From contig JAMPFM010000030.1 in the NCBI GenBank assembly GCA_023664455.1, positions 1-34,084 of the forward strand: 34,084 bases of DNA. Direction: 5' to 3'. Both the position numbers and the translations under genes were made by a program. The notes under the pieces are model-generated. The model was not told the DNA's origin. It saw only the letters and a program-made list of their open reading frames with translations, and did not search any database. Shown here piece after piece: positions 1 through 8,034 of this stretch; the first letter of the stretch is position 1; each line of letters opens with the position of its first letter. The stretch is from Blautia sp. (GTDB taxonomy: Bacteria; Bacillota; Clostridia; Lachnospirales; Lachnospiraceae).

Positions 1-66
1 GCCTTTCACGCTAGAAATAAAATGAAAGGAGTGTCGAGACTGTCTACTCGACGATTGGAGATGGAT

Positions 67-1012
67 ATGGCAATAAAAGAGAAATGTATTATATGGGGAA
101 TGGGGAACGATTATGAAACCATCTTAAACCAGATTAATTTTGAAATATATAAGGGGAATATTGAGATAGCAGCTATCGTCTGCCGTAAAGAAGATAAGTA
201 TTGTGAATATAGGGATGGGTTTCCAATTGTTTTAAGAGAAGAAATAATGGATCTGGATTTTGAATATGTAATAATTTCAAGTTCGGCTTTTTTTAAAGAA
301 ATAAGAGAAGAAGCTATTGAATTGGGAATTGGAGCAAATAGAATTATAAATGGACAAATATTCAAAAAAGCGTTATTTGATTTTAGATTATATTCCAAGT
401 TGATAAAAAATCCTGTGACCATATTAACGGATGATTGCTGGGGGGGGGTATGTGTATCATCATTTAGGATTGGAATTTTCAAGCCCGTTAATCAATACAT
501 CCTGGGATAAAGACGAATACGCAAGGTTCATCCAAGCGCCATTATTTTATTTGCAGACGGAGCTTATCATGGTAAGAGATGGGGACTTAAGGAAAGGAAT
601 CTCGCCTATTGGAAAACTTGGAGAACCCGGAAATTATGTTCAAATTCAGTTTGTACATAATGTTGATTTTAATGAAGCTAAGCAGCAGTGGAACAGGCGA
701 AAAAAAAGAATAAATTGGGATAATCTTTTTGTAAAAATGGGATTTAGCATATCTGACGAAAATGTAAAAGCCTGTTTAGATGCATTTAATCAATGTAAAT
801 ATAAAAAAATCCTCTTTTACAATGGGGATGAAGATATTGAAGGAAAATATAATACCAATCGATTTATTTGGCATGAGAAGAAGGCATCAAGGGTGGATAA
901 CTTTACTTACTGGGATTATATGCGTAAAAACTATTTATTTTCAATAGATATTCTAAAACTGTTAACGGGTGAAAAGGATTATTCAAGAGAACAATGCACA
1001 CAATGGCGATAA
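67..1012 (+). pseudogene. Rossmann-module + DUF1919 protein, frame broken at a 9-G tract
   Basis: The start at 67 follows GGAG at 57-60 with 6-nt spacing. Residues about 5-100 form the Rossmann-like module shared across the cluster (IIWGMG near the start). From about residue 115 a DUF1919 domain begins with TILTDDCWGG; DUF1919 proteins occur in exopolysaccharide loci, and their exact reaction is unknown to me. The frame runs off at the nine Gs of 440-448 and ends at 510. The rest of the domain (YVYHHLGLEFSSP..., SWDKDEYARF) continues in another frame from about 449 to 1012. With eight Gs the reading would be D-C-W-G-G-Y-V-Y, the natural DUF1919 sequence, so a single-G change restores a protein of about 315 residues. 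It may be a phase-variable gene in the off state, a true pseudogene or a sequencing error. The 3' end abuts a GT4 relic and may also be altered. Confidence 0.75.
440..448 (+). repeat. 9-G homopolymer, candidate phase-variation tract
   Basis: Nine consecutive Gs in AT-rich DNA inside the DUF1919 coding region. Eight Gs would keep the frame open through Trp-Gly-Gly-Tyr; nine shift it to a stop at 510. Slipped-strand mispairing in such runs is well documented in surface-glycan genes of other bacteria. Confidence 0.7.
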
Positions 1013-1155
1013 AAAGTATATACTTTTTTCTGGAATTATGTATCCGGAAAAAGGTATTTTGATAGGGAGTGATTGGTACTGACGGTGCAAGCTTTGAGCA
1101 GTTAATTACACATAAAGAAAATGGATTATTGTGTAAAATATGTAATAGAAAATAA
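986..1155 (+). pseudogene. Relic of a GT4 glycosyltransferase with internal deletion
   Basis: Two adjacent stretches translate into pieces that match the intact GT4 gene at 2952-4133. About 998-1069 reads KKYILFSGIMYPEKGILI (intact copy: KKYVLFFGTLYSEKGILV). About 1070-1155 reads VIGTDGASFEQLITHKENGL (intact copy VIGTDGASFEQLITHEKNGL) and then soon stops. Roughly 90 residues between them are missing and the two pieces lie in different frames. This is a degraded, internally deleted paralogue, so the cluster once held two related GT4 genes or exchanged segments between them. Confidence 0.8.
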
Positions 1156-1172
1156 TAAAAGGGGATAGATGA

Positions 1173-2306
1173 ATGAGGAAACTATATATTTTTGGAGCTG
1201 GAAATAATGGGAATGTAATATATAAAAAATTAGCAGAATATGGAATAGATATAGAAGCCTTTATAGATAATAACGTAGAAAAACATGGAAAGAAAATAGG
1301 CAGCAAGGATTGTATCAGTATAAGTGAAGCAATAGGCTTAGGGGCTAGAGAGTCATCTGTATTGGTTTCTCCATATATACATGAGGAAATTGAAGAACAA
1401 TTAAGAAATGAGGGTTTTCTTCATATATATCCGGGATATAATATGTTTAAATTTATTCCAGAGGCTTACGATGAGAATGATTATGGTGATGGTGCTGGTT
1501 TATGTCCTTTTCGTGGTTTTGAATCTCCATATCCTAATTTGAGTGAAATTCATGAAAAGGAAGATGAGATATTCGATAAAAGTAAGAAAATATTGGAAAT
1601 TGACTTTAATCTGGACAGACAATTTGAATTAGCCGATATGATGAAAGCATTGGACATAATTGACTGGACAGGGGAAAAATCGGAGAGTAACAGATACTAT
1701 TATACTAATGAATTCTATCCAAAAGGAAGTGCAGATATTCTTCATTATATGATGAGGATATTGAAACCAAAGAAAATAATAGAAGTTGGATCAGGGTTTT
1801 CTACTGCTGTTATGTTAGACACAAATGAAAAGTGCTTTGATAATAGCATAGAAATTATATCGATAGAGCCATATGCGGACAGGCTGAAAACTCTTCTTAA
1901 GGCGGAGGATAATATTGAAATTAACGAGTGTTTCCTGCAGGACATTCCGCTTAGTTTTTTTGAACAGCTGGGAGAGAATGATATATTGTTTATAGATTCC
2001 TCACATGTTTCTAGAATCAATTCAGATGTGAATTATATATTCTTTGAAATATTACCACGATTAAAGAAAGGCGTATATGTACATTTTCATGACATATTTT
2101 ATCCATTTATTTATCCTAAGAAGTGGATATATCAGGGCAGGGTATATAATGAAATGTATATTTTACGAGCATTTTTAATGAATAATAATAAATATTCCGT
2201 ACAGTTTTTTGGGGAAATGTTGGAATACAATTATAAGGAAAAATTGTGTGATAAGTTAATTGGTAACTGTTCAGGGAATATTTGGATTAGGAAAGAAAAA
2301 GAATGA
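1173..2306 (+). CDS. Rossmann-module + class I SAM methyltransferase
   Basis: 377 residues; ATG preceded by AAAAGGGG. Residues about 1-95 carry the cluster's shared module (LYIFGAGNNG, then AFIDNN about 25 residues later). A linker follows, then a class I methyltransferase domain from about residue 200: motif I is IIEVGSGFSTAV, an acidic residue ends the next strand (ISIEPY), and DILFIDSSH and VHFHDIF follow, as in the Methyltransf_24-type family. It probably methylates a sugar or polyol intermediate or the growing chain. It lies between the GT4 relic and a stand-alone module gene, on the same strand as the rest of the cluster. The substrate cannot be told. The domain is clear; the acceptor is inference. 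Confidence 0.8.
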   Translation: MRKLYIFGAGNNGNVIYKKLAEYGIDIEAFIDNNVEKHGKKIGSKDCISISEAIGLGARESSVLVSPYIHEEIEEQLRNEGFLHIYPGYNMFKFIPEAYDENDYGDGAGLCPFRGFESPYPNLSEIHEKEDEIFDKSKKILEIDFNLDRQFELADMMKALDIIDWTGEKSESNRYYYTNEFYPKGSADILHYMMRILKPKKIIEVGSGFSTAVMLDTNEKCFDNSIEIISIEPYADRLKTLLKAEDNIEINECFLQDIPLSFFEQLGENDILFIDSSHVSRINSDVNYIFFEILPRLKKGVYVHFHDIFYPFIYPKKWIYQGRVYNEMYILRAFLMNNNKYSVQFFGEMLEYNYKEKLCDKLIGNCSGNIWIRKEKE

Positions 2307-2333
2307 GAGTCTCCAAGGTATATTTTGTTATAC

Positions 2334-2339
2334 TATAAT
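2334..2339 (+). promoter_or_regulatory. Possible -10 element
   Basis: TATAAT lies in the gap before the small membrane protein, about 70 bp before its start. No convincing -35 is visible, so this is weak support for an internal cluster promoter. Confidence 0.25.
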
Positions 2340-2407
2340 TTTGACAAATGGAGAAGATTTGCTTAAAATCAATATGTAGCAGAAAATATGGATTAAGGAG
2401 GCAGAAA

Positions 2408-2896
2408 ATGAAAAAAGGATTTGGAGGAGTGTTTTCAACATTAGCAGGAATGACTGTTGGAGCTGTGGCAGGAAGTGTGGCAGCAGGGACGGCCTCATCG
2501 AAAAAAATCAAGGAAATGGCTGAAGGACATGTAAAGGTTCATGAACTTTATATGGCGTTTGATAAATGGCTTCAGGTACGTCAGAAGGGTAAAACACTGG
2601 TAGAGTATTTTGAAAAGCAGGGATATAAAACGGTTGCAATATACGGTATGAAAGAGTTGGGAGAGCGGTTGTATGATGAGCTGTACGGATCCGGCATTAC
2701 GGTAAAATATATTATTGACAAGAACGCAGATTTGCTCTATGCAGATGTTGATGTTGTAACTCCGGATGAGAAATTGGAGTCTGTAGATGTGATTGTTGTA
2801 ACTGCTATTTATTATTTTGATGAGATCGAAGAGATGTTGAGTGAGAGGGTTGATTATCCCATTGTTTCTTTGGAGGATATTTTATACGAGGTATGA
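2408..2896 (+). CDS. Small membrane-anchored protein with stand-alone Rossmann-like module
   Basis: 162 residues from an ATG placed 5 nt after a strong AAGGAGG (2396-2402); an upstream in-frame ATG at 2348 lacks this site. Residues about 4-30 are glycine/alanine rich and hydrophobic (GGVFSTLAGMTVGAVAG), like a glycine-zipper membrane segment, followed by a basic, charged helix. Residues about 75-160 are the same module that is fused to the enzymes around it (VAIYGMKELGERLYDEL, then YIIDKN, then VDVIVVTA). No catalytic domain is present. It could be a membrane dock, regulator or ligand-binding subunit for the cluster enzymes. That role is inference. Confidence 0.7.
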   Translation: MKKGFGGVFSTLAGMTVGAVAGSVAAGTASSKKIKEMAEGHVKVHELYMAFDKWLQVRQKGKTLVEYFEKQGYKTVAIYGMKELGERLYDELYGSGITVKYIIDKNADLLYADVDVVTPDEKLESVDVIVVTAIYYFDEIEEMLSERVDYPIVSLEDILYEV

Positions 2897-2951
2897 GTTG
2901 TGGGAAAAATGAGTGAAATAATGGGTTTGCAAGCATAAGGTGGTAAAAACT

Positions 2952-4133
2952 ATGAATGTTTTATTTGTGTCAACTGATTATCCTAAAAAGGGGCAGCCGA
3001 CAACGGGGTTTCCCAATTATTTATATCGGGTTTCGTTGTCATTAATAGCGTTGGGGCATAGGCCAATTATTCTGGCAGCGGGAGATAGAGACAGCCATAG
3101 AATAGAGCAGGGAATTGAAATTCAGACAGTGATGGCGTCCCCATCTTTTGAAGTAGGATTGCAGGCGGTAGATTATGCTTTATACGCGTTGCAGATAGGA
3201 CATTTTTTAAATCAAAAAATCAGAGATATAACTCATAAAACTCATATAGATATAATCCAGTTCACGTCACTATGTGGAATTGCCATTTTTTATTATGGAA
3301 ATATACCATCAGTACTACGGTTATCATCGTATGCAAAGACTTATTTCTCGACGTTTCAAACGTTTTCTAAGGCTAAAGTAATGACAATGTCTTTTTTTGA
3401 GAGAATGTCAGCTAGAAGATGTAATGTTGTATTTGCGCCTTGTAAGAATACAGCTGATGCCTTTTCAAAAGATTGCCATAGGAAAGTTGGGGTTATTGAA
3501 ACACCATTTGTAAATGATGTGCAAAAGTATGATACAAAATACTATGATGATTGTCTAAAGGGAAAGAAATATGTTCTGTTTTTTGGAACATTATATTCGG
3601 AAAAGGGGATTCTTGTTATTGCGGATATTCTTGAAAAATTTTTACTGGATAATCCCGACTATTACTTTGCCTTTATAGGCAAGGCTGAAAAAATAAATGG
3701 TGAAAGTGCATTCAGGATATTGAGAAGAATGGCAGGTAAATGTGTTGACCGTGTTATACTGTTAAATGCTATGCCGCATAAAGGGCTATATCCCATTATT
3801 CAACATGCTGATTTTGTAGTATTACCATCATTTATGGATAATATGCCCAATGCTTGTATAGAAGCAATGTATTTTGAAAGAGTGGTTATTGGAACAGATG
3901 GGGCTAGTTTTGAACAGCTTATTACGCATGAAAAAAACGGATTGCTTTGCCGGATTGGTGATTCAGCAGATTTATTGCAAAAAATGCAGTTTGCTGTCTC
4001 TATGACATGGGAGGAAAAGATACAAATGGGCAAATTGGCAAAAAAGCGAATCAATAGGCTGAAACCGGAATATGCAGTGCAGAAATTAGTACAGTTGTAT
4101 GAATATGTCATTGAAAACAGCAGACATAACTAG
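2952..4133 (+). CDS. GT4-family glycosyltransferase
   Basis: 393 residues; ATG 8 nt after AAGGTGG (2937-2943). The N-terminal half begins MNVLFVSTDYP and has a glycine-containing acceptor-side loop (TTGFPNYLY), typical of GT-B glycosyltransferases. The C-terminal half has the GT4 donor region: YVLFFGTLYSEKG, then HADFVVLPSFMDNMPNACIE with the conserved acidic residue of the E-x7-E region, then GTDGASFEQLI. It transfers a sugar from a nucleotide-sugar donor to a lipid-linked or growing glycan in the cytoplasm. It is the only gene of the first twelve without the shared Rossmann module. A decayed relative lies at 986-1155. Donor and acceptor are unknown. Confidence 0.85.
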   Translation: MNVLFVSTDYPKKGQPTTGFPNYLYRVSLSLIALGHRPIILAAGDRDSHRIEQGIEIQTVMASPSFEVGLQAVDYALYALQIGHFLNQKIRDITHKTHIDIIQFTSLCGIAIFYYGNIPSVLRLSSYAKTYFSTFQTFSKAKVMTMSFFERMSARRCNVVFAPCKNTADAFSKDCHRKVGVIETPFVNDVQKYDTKYYDDCLKGKKYVLFFGTLYSEKGILVIADILEKFLLDNPDYYFAFIGKAEKINGESAFRILRRMAGKCVDRVILLNAMPHKGLYPIIQHADFVVLPSFMDNMPNACIEAMYFERVVIGTDGASFEQLITHEKNGLLCRIGDSADLLQKMQFAVSMTWEEKIQMGKLAKKRINRLKPEYAVQKLVQLYEYVIENSRHN

Positions 4134-4149
4134 CCTTTAATTTTATAAT
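4121..4149 (+). promoter_or_regulatory. Candidate sigma-A promoter upstream of the GT-D gene
   Basis: CAGACA (4121-4126) is separated by 17 bp from TATAAT (4144-4149). The transcript would carry a leader of about 45 nt containing the 9-G tract before the start at 4202. The -35 overlaps the end of the previous gene. Confidence 0.4.
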
Positions 4150-4188
4150 AAGGAAGAGTTTATTATAGAATGTTTAGTCAGTTGTATT

Positions 4189-4197
4189 GGGGGGGGG
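4189..4197 (+). repeat. 9-G homopolymer serving as ribosome binding site region
   Basis: Nine Gs are followed by CAAT and the ATG at 4202. No other purine-rich Shine-Dalgarno candidate is close to this start, so the G run itself probably pairs with 16S rRNA. Tract length would change strength and spacing. A TTG at 4187 opens in frame through the run only at certain lengths. Confidence 0.65.
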
Positions 4198-4201
4198 CAA
4201 T

Positions 4202-5413
4202 ATGAAAAAAGTATATATTTGGGGAGCTGGATATTATGCTGAATATATATACTCCATTATAGATAAAAAAGAATGTGAAGTCGTGGCTATAATTGACAGC
4301 GATAAAAATAAACAGGAGCAGTTATGGGATTATGGATTAAGGATAGTAGCGCCTGATATACTTTTTACGCAGAAGTTTGATAAAATATTTATATCTGTTA
4401 GAAATTATGAGCCTGTTTTGAATAGATGCCTTGAAATGGGGATAGCAAGAGATAAGATAGTGATATACTGGCAGGATAACGAAAGCATTGGACTGTTTGA
4501 GAATAGAGCGGAGACCATATTAAAATGCGAAAACAGTATATATAAATATATGAGTAGACTGGAAAATGCACCTTATGAATTTGGAGCAAGAGAAATACCA
4601 GATATACAGTCAAGTGAACAGCTGCTTAAAAAAATAATAAAAGAAGGGAAGTCTTTAGCACGGTTTGGTGATGGGGAATTTGAAATTATGTTTCAGCGTG
4701 AGCGACCGTGGTTTCAAAGTGTTGACGATGAACTTTCAATAAGGCTGAGGGAAGTTATTAGAAATAAAAATGAGGGCATACTGATAGCGATAGCGGATAA
4801 TTTCGGCAAGCTTGAAAAATACAAGGAAGATTCTGCAGACATTATAAGGCAATACATGATAAAAAGTCGCAAGGATATAATGTCATTTATCGATGTGAAT
4901 AGAGTGTATTATAACGCATATGTTACAAGACCATATATACTATATAAGGATAAGCGTCATGCTTCTCCGATCTTTGATTTATTTAAGAAAGTTTGGACCA
5001 ATAGAAATATTATTTTGGTAGAAGGAAAGGGGGGAAAAATAGGAGTTGGTAATGATCTGCTTCAAGATGCAGTGACAATCAGGCGAATTGAATGTCCTGT
5101 ACGAAATGCGTGGGATAAATATAAGGATATATTAGAAAGCGTTCGAAGAGTAGCAAATAAGGAAGATTTGATATGTATTTCTCTTGGACCAACAGCGACA
5201 GTGCTGGCATATGATTTATTTATGCTGGGTTATCAGGCCTTGGATATTGGGCAGGTTGATATTGAATATGAGTGGTATATTAGAAATGTAGATGTCAGGG
5301 TATCTATAGATGGAAAACTTGTGGCAGAGGTTGATGAGAATTTTAAGGAATCGAGAGAATTTCAAGATCAAAACAAGGAATACGAGAATCAAGTTGTCTA
5401 TGTAATAGAGTAA
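4202..5413 (+). CDS. Rossmann-module + GT-D fold (DUF1792) glycosyltransferase
   Basis: 403 residues from the ATG. Residues about 2-95 are the shared module (VYIWGAGYYAEYIYSI, then AIIDSD). From about residue 135 it matches the DUF1792/GT-D glycosyltransferase family: LARFGDGEFEI near residue 152, VEGKGGKIGVGNDLL, and GPTATVLAYDLFMLGYQALD followed by DIEYEW near the C-terminus. The family includes a glucosyltransferase that modifies streptococcal serine-rich glycoproteins, so a sugar transfer is likely here, with unknown donor and acceptor. Translation probably depends on the G tract just upstream, making expression potentially phase variable. Confidence 0.8.
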   Translation: MKKVYIWGAGYYAEYIYSIIDKKECEVVAIIDSDKNKQEQLWDYGLRIVAPDILFTQKFDKIFISVRNYEPVLNRCLEMGIARDKIVIYWQDNESIGLFENRAETILKCENSIYKYMSRLENAPYEFGAREIPDIQSSEQLLKKIIKEGKSLARFGDGEFEIMFQRERPWFQSVDDELSIRLREVIRNKNEGILIAIADNFGKLEKYKEDSADIIRQYMIKSRKDIMSFIDVNRVYYNAYVTRPYILYKDKRHASPIFDLFKKVWTNRNIILVEGKGGKIGVGNDLLQDAVTIRRIECPVRNAWDKYKDILESVRRVANKEDLICISLGPTATVLAYDLFMLGYQALDIGQVDIEYEWYIRNVDVRVSIDGKLVAEVDENFKESREFQDQNKEYENQVVYVIE

Positions 5414-5518
5414 GAAAGTCAGATAAATCGAACGAAAAAATTTTGTAAATACTGAACTTTCTTTGGTGAAAATTGATTTATTGAAGATGGATATTGAACA
5501 GATAATTCAGAGGGATAT

Positions 5519-6703
5519 ATGGAGTTAAGGATGAAGGTTTCACTTATGGAGAAAGATGAACAATTCAGAGTACCTGGCGACCGTAGAGTAAATAGACTAG
5601 GCATATTCGTATTTTACGATAGAGAAGGAATTGCGGATGATTATATATCTTATCTTCTGGATGGAATAAAATCTATTGCAGATAAAATAGTTATCGTAGT
5701 GAATGGAATAATCAATGATGTTTCTTTAAAGTCTTTTTACAAATATACTGATACCGTTATAATTAGGGAGAACAATGGTTTTGACGCAGGCGCTTATAAA
5801 GATGCACTATGCAAATACCTAGGCTGGGATAATGTAGGTAAGTTTGATGAATTACTGCTTGTCAATGATACATTTTATGGACCAATATATCCACTTAAAG
5901 ATATTTTTAATGAGATGGAAAAAATTAATACGGACTATTGGGGGATAACACGCTCACCGGGAGGAACATTGGATAATGGGTATGAATATGATACTCACAT
6001 ACAGAGCTTTTTTATAGTTTTTAGGAAAGGGATATTGCTGGATAATGGATTCAGAGAATTTTGGGAAGAAATGATATATCCTGAATCCTTTTTACACGCA
6101 GTTATATTATTTGAATTAGAGTGTAACAAATATTTGATAAAACACGGATTTAAAGGAACTGCATTAACGGACTTGTGTGAGTTGAAATATCATGCAGAAG
6201 AAAATGATAATCCGCATTTGCTATTTTCGTATGAAATGATTCATGATGCTAATATTCCGACCATAAAGAGGAAAAGTCTGAGTCTGACAAATAAGGGATT
6301 TAAAAGTGCGATAAAAGCTCTTAAATATATTAAAGAACGAAACTTATATGATGTAAATCTTATTGAAAAGCATTTGATGAGAATAGGAAAGACCGCGCAA
6401 GTATGGAAAGGGATAAATTATTCAAAACTGACGGACTTTTATAATGCCCATTTAAAAGTGTATATTTATGGAGCCGGAATTTGCGGAAAGAATCTGGCGG
6501 AGTATTTTCGTTATAAAGGTTGGTCATTTGAGGGATTTCTGGTTACGAATCCAGAAAATAATTCAGATGAATGCATTCCTTTTGATATGGCTGATATATC
6601 GGATGATGATGGAATTATTATAGCAGTAGGTAATCAGGAAATATTTAATGAAATTCTGGAAATAGTAGAAAAAAGGTGTAATAGAAATCAGATATGTATT
6701 TAG
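5519..6703 (+). CDS. Rhamnan-synthesis-F-like protein with C-terminal Rossmann module
   Basis: 394 residues; ATG 5 nt after AGAGGG; the alternative ATG at 5531 is less likely. Residues about 25-290 resemble the RgpF (rhamnan synthesis protein F) family: LGIFVFYDREGIADDY at the start, IVVNG, NNGFDAGAYKDAL and LLLVNDTFYGP. RgpF family members act in rhamnose-containing wall polysaccharide assembly. Residues about 313-394 carry the shared module in C-terminal position (VYIYGAGICGKNLAEYF). The preceding 105 bp gap shows no clear promoter. The next gene is a second member of the family with the same architecture, so the two probably add neighbouring sugars or work as a pair. Confidence 0.75.
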   Translation: MELRMKVSLMEKDEQFRVPGDRRVNRLGIFVFYDREGIADDYISYLLDGIKSIADKIVIVVNGIINDVSLKSFYKYTDTVIIRENNGFDAGAYKDALCKYLGWDNVGKFDELLLVNDTFYGPIYPLKDIFNEMEKINTDYWGITRSPGGTLDNGYEYDTHIQSFFIVFRKGILLDNGFREFWEEMIYPESFLHAVILFELECNKYLIKHGFKGTALTDLCELKYHAEENDNPHLLFSYEMIHDANIPTIKRKSLSLTNKGFKSAIKALKYIKERNLYDVNLIEKHLMRIGKTAQVWKGINYSKLTDFYNAHLKVYIYGAGICGKNLAEYFRYKGWSFEGFLVTNPENNSDECIPFDMADISDDDGIIIAVGNQEIFNEILEIVEKRCNRNQICI

Positions 6704-6759
6704 TATTGAATACATTATGAATGCTCACGGTACTATATGAACGATGGAGAATAATGCAT

Positions 6760-8013
6760 ATGAAAAATGTATACGACATTAGGCGTGAGAAAAACCTAAT
6801 ATATATATTATCTGAGAAGGCATATGCTGATGAGGAGCTGCTTTTATCCGAAATATATTCGCAGACAGCAATTATTATTTATCTATATTACATAGAAAAT
6901 TTATCGGAATATTATAACTATATTGAAAATATACCACATAATATAGATCTCTATATTGTTTCATCCAGAGAAGAGGTGTTGGAAGAAGTTAGAAAGCAAT
7001 TAAATTTATTGTGTAGGCAGAATGTCAAGTATCTATGGAAGGAAAACAGAGGTCGTGATGTAAGCGCGTTATTGATTGTAGGTCGTGACATTGTATCCAG
7101 ATATAAATATGTATGTTTTCTGCATGATAAAAAGGAACATAATGAGGGTATAAAGAAGGATACGCTTTTATGGATTGAAAATTTGTGGGGAAATCAGATA
7201 GGGAGTCCGTATTACATAGATTCTATTTTGAAATTATTTGAAAATAATAAGGACTTGGGGATTTTAGCGCCGCCGGAGCCTGTCGGGGATAACTTTGATG
7301 CCTGGTACGGATATGGATGGTATAAATCTTTTGATATTACCAAAGCGATTGCGGATAAATTGTGTTTAAATGCGGATTTAGATCCTAATATACCGCCGAT
7401 TACATTTGGAACAGTATTATGGTTTAGAAGCTGTGCCATGCATAAATTATTTGATGCAGATTGGAAATATGAAGACTTTGATGACGAAAAATTATCGGAT
7501 GAAAATTATTTAAGCTATGGAATAGAAAGAATTTTTGCATATGTTGCCCAGGATGCAGGCTATGACACCGGGACTTCCATGACAGTTTCTTATGCGGAAA
7601 AGCAGATAGGATATGTGCAATATGCCATAGGTCGCATTTTGCGCGAAGCAGACAGTTTTTTTCCTATTAATTTTAGTACCATTGAGGGTTTGAACCGATA
7701 TTTAAGGAACAGGGAAAAAATCACAACATTTACTAGAAATCATAAAAGGGTATATTTATATGGAACTGGAAAGATGAGTAGATTTTGTCTCTCAGTGTTA
7801 AGAAAGGAAAATGTACTACCTGCCGGGTGTATTGTAAGCTCCGAGAATGGAATTACTTTGCTGGATGGTATTCCTGTCATTCTGATAGGTGAGTTAGAAC
7901 ATTCGGATGATATTGCAATCATAATAACAGTATATGACGCTGAGGTTCAAAAAGAAATAGCAGAAGAGCTAAAACGCAGGGGATTCTGTAATTATATAAT
8001 GTTTTGGGACTGA
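6760..8013 (+). CDS. Rhamnan-synthesis-F-like protein with C-terminal Rossmann module
   Basis: 417 residues using the ATG 9 nt after GGAGA; ATG at 6754 is the other choice. The central part is a clearer RgpF match than its neighbour: WKENRGRDVSALLIVG, YVCFLHDKKEH, LGILAPPEPVGD, and TFGTVLWFRSCAM. The acidic and histidine residues in these motifs are those expected of the family's active region. Residues about 329-417 are the shared module (VYLYGTGKMSRFCLSVL, then CIVSS in place of the usual acidic strand end). It follows the first RgpF-like gene by 56 bp and precedes the GT2 fusion by 21 bp, so all are likely co-transcribed. Confidence 0.78.
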   Translation: MKNVYDIRREKNLIYILSEKAYADEELLLSEIYSQTAIIIYLYYIENLSEYYNYIENIPHNIDLYIVSSREEVLEEVRKQLNLLCRQNVKYLWKENRGRDVSALLIVGRDIVSRYKYVCFLHDKKEHNEGIKKDTLLWIENLWGNQIGSPYYIDSILKLFENNKDLGILAPPEPVGDNFDAWYGYGWYKSFDITKAIADKLCLNADLDPNIPPITFGTVLWFRSCAMHKLFDADWKYEDFDDEKLSDENYLSYGIERIFAYVAQDAGYDTGTSMTVSYAEKQIGYVQYAIGRILREADSFFPINFSTIEGLNRYLRNREKITTFTRNHKRVYLYGTGKMSRFCLSVLRKENVLPAGCIVSSENGITLLDGIPVILIGELEHSDDIAIIITVYDAEVQKEIAEELKRRGFCNYIMFWD

Positions 8014-8034
8014 AGTTTTGAAAGGAAATAACAT

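Noticed and set aside
33-52. GTCGAG/CTCGAC hairpin near the window start
   Set aside because: Short stem, no T run, and the upstream gene is outside the window, so its role cannot be judged.
5029-5034. Six-G run in the GT-D gene as a fourth switch
   Set aside because: Six Gs are much less prone to slippage than eight or nine, and the frame is intact with conserved coding (Gly-Lys-Gly-Gly-Lys).
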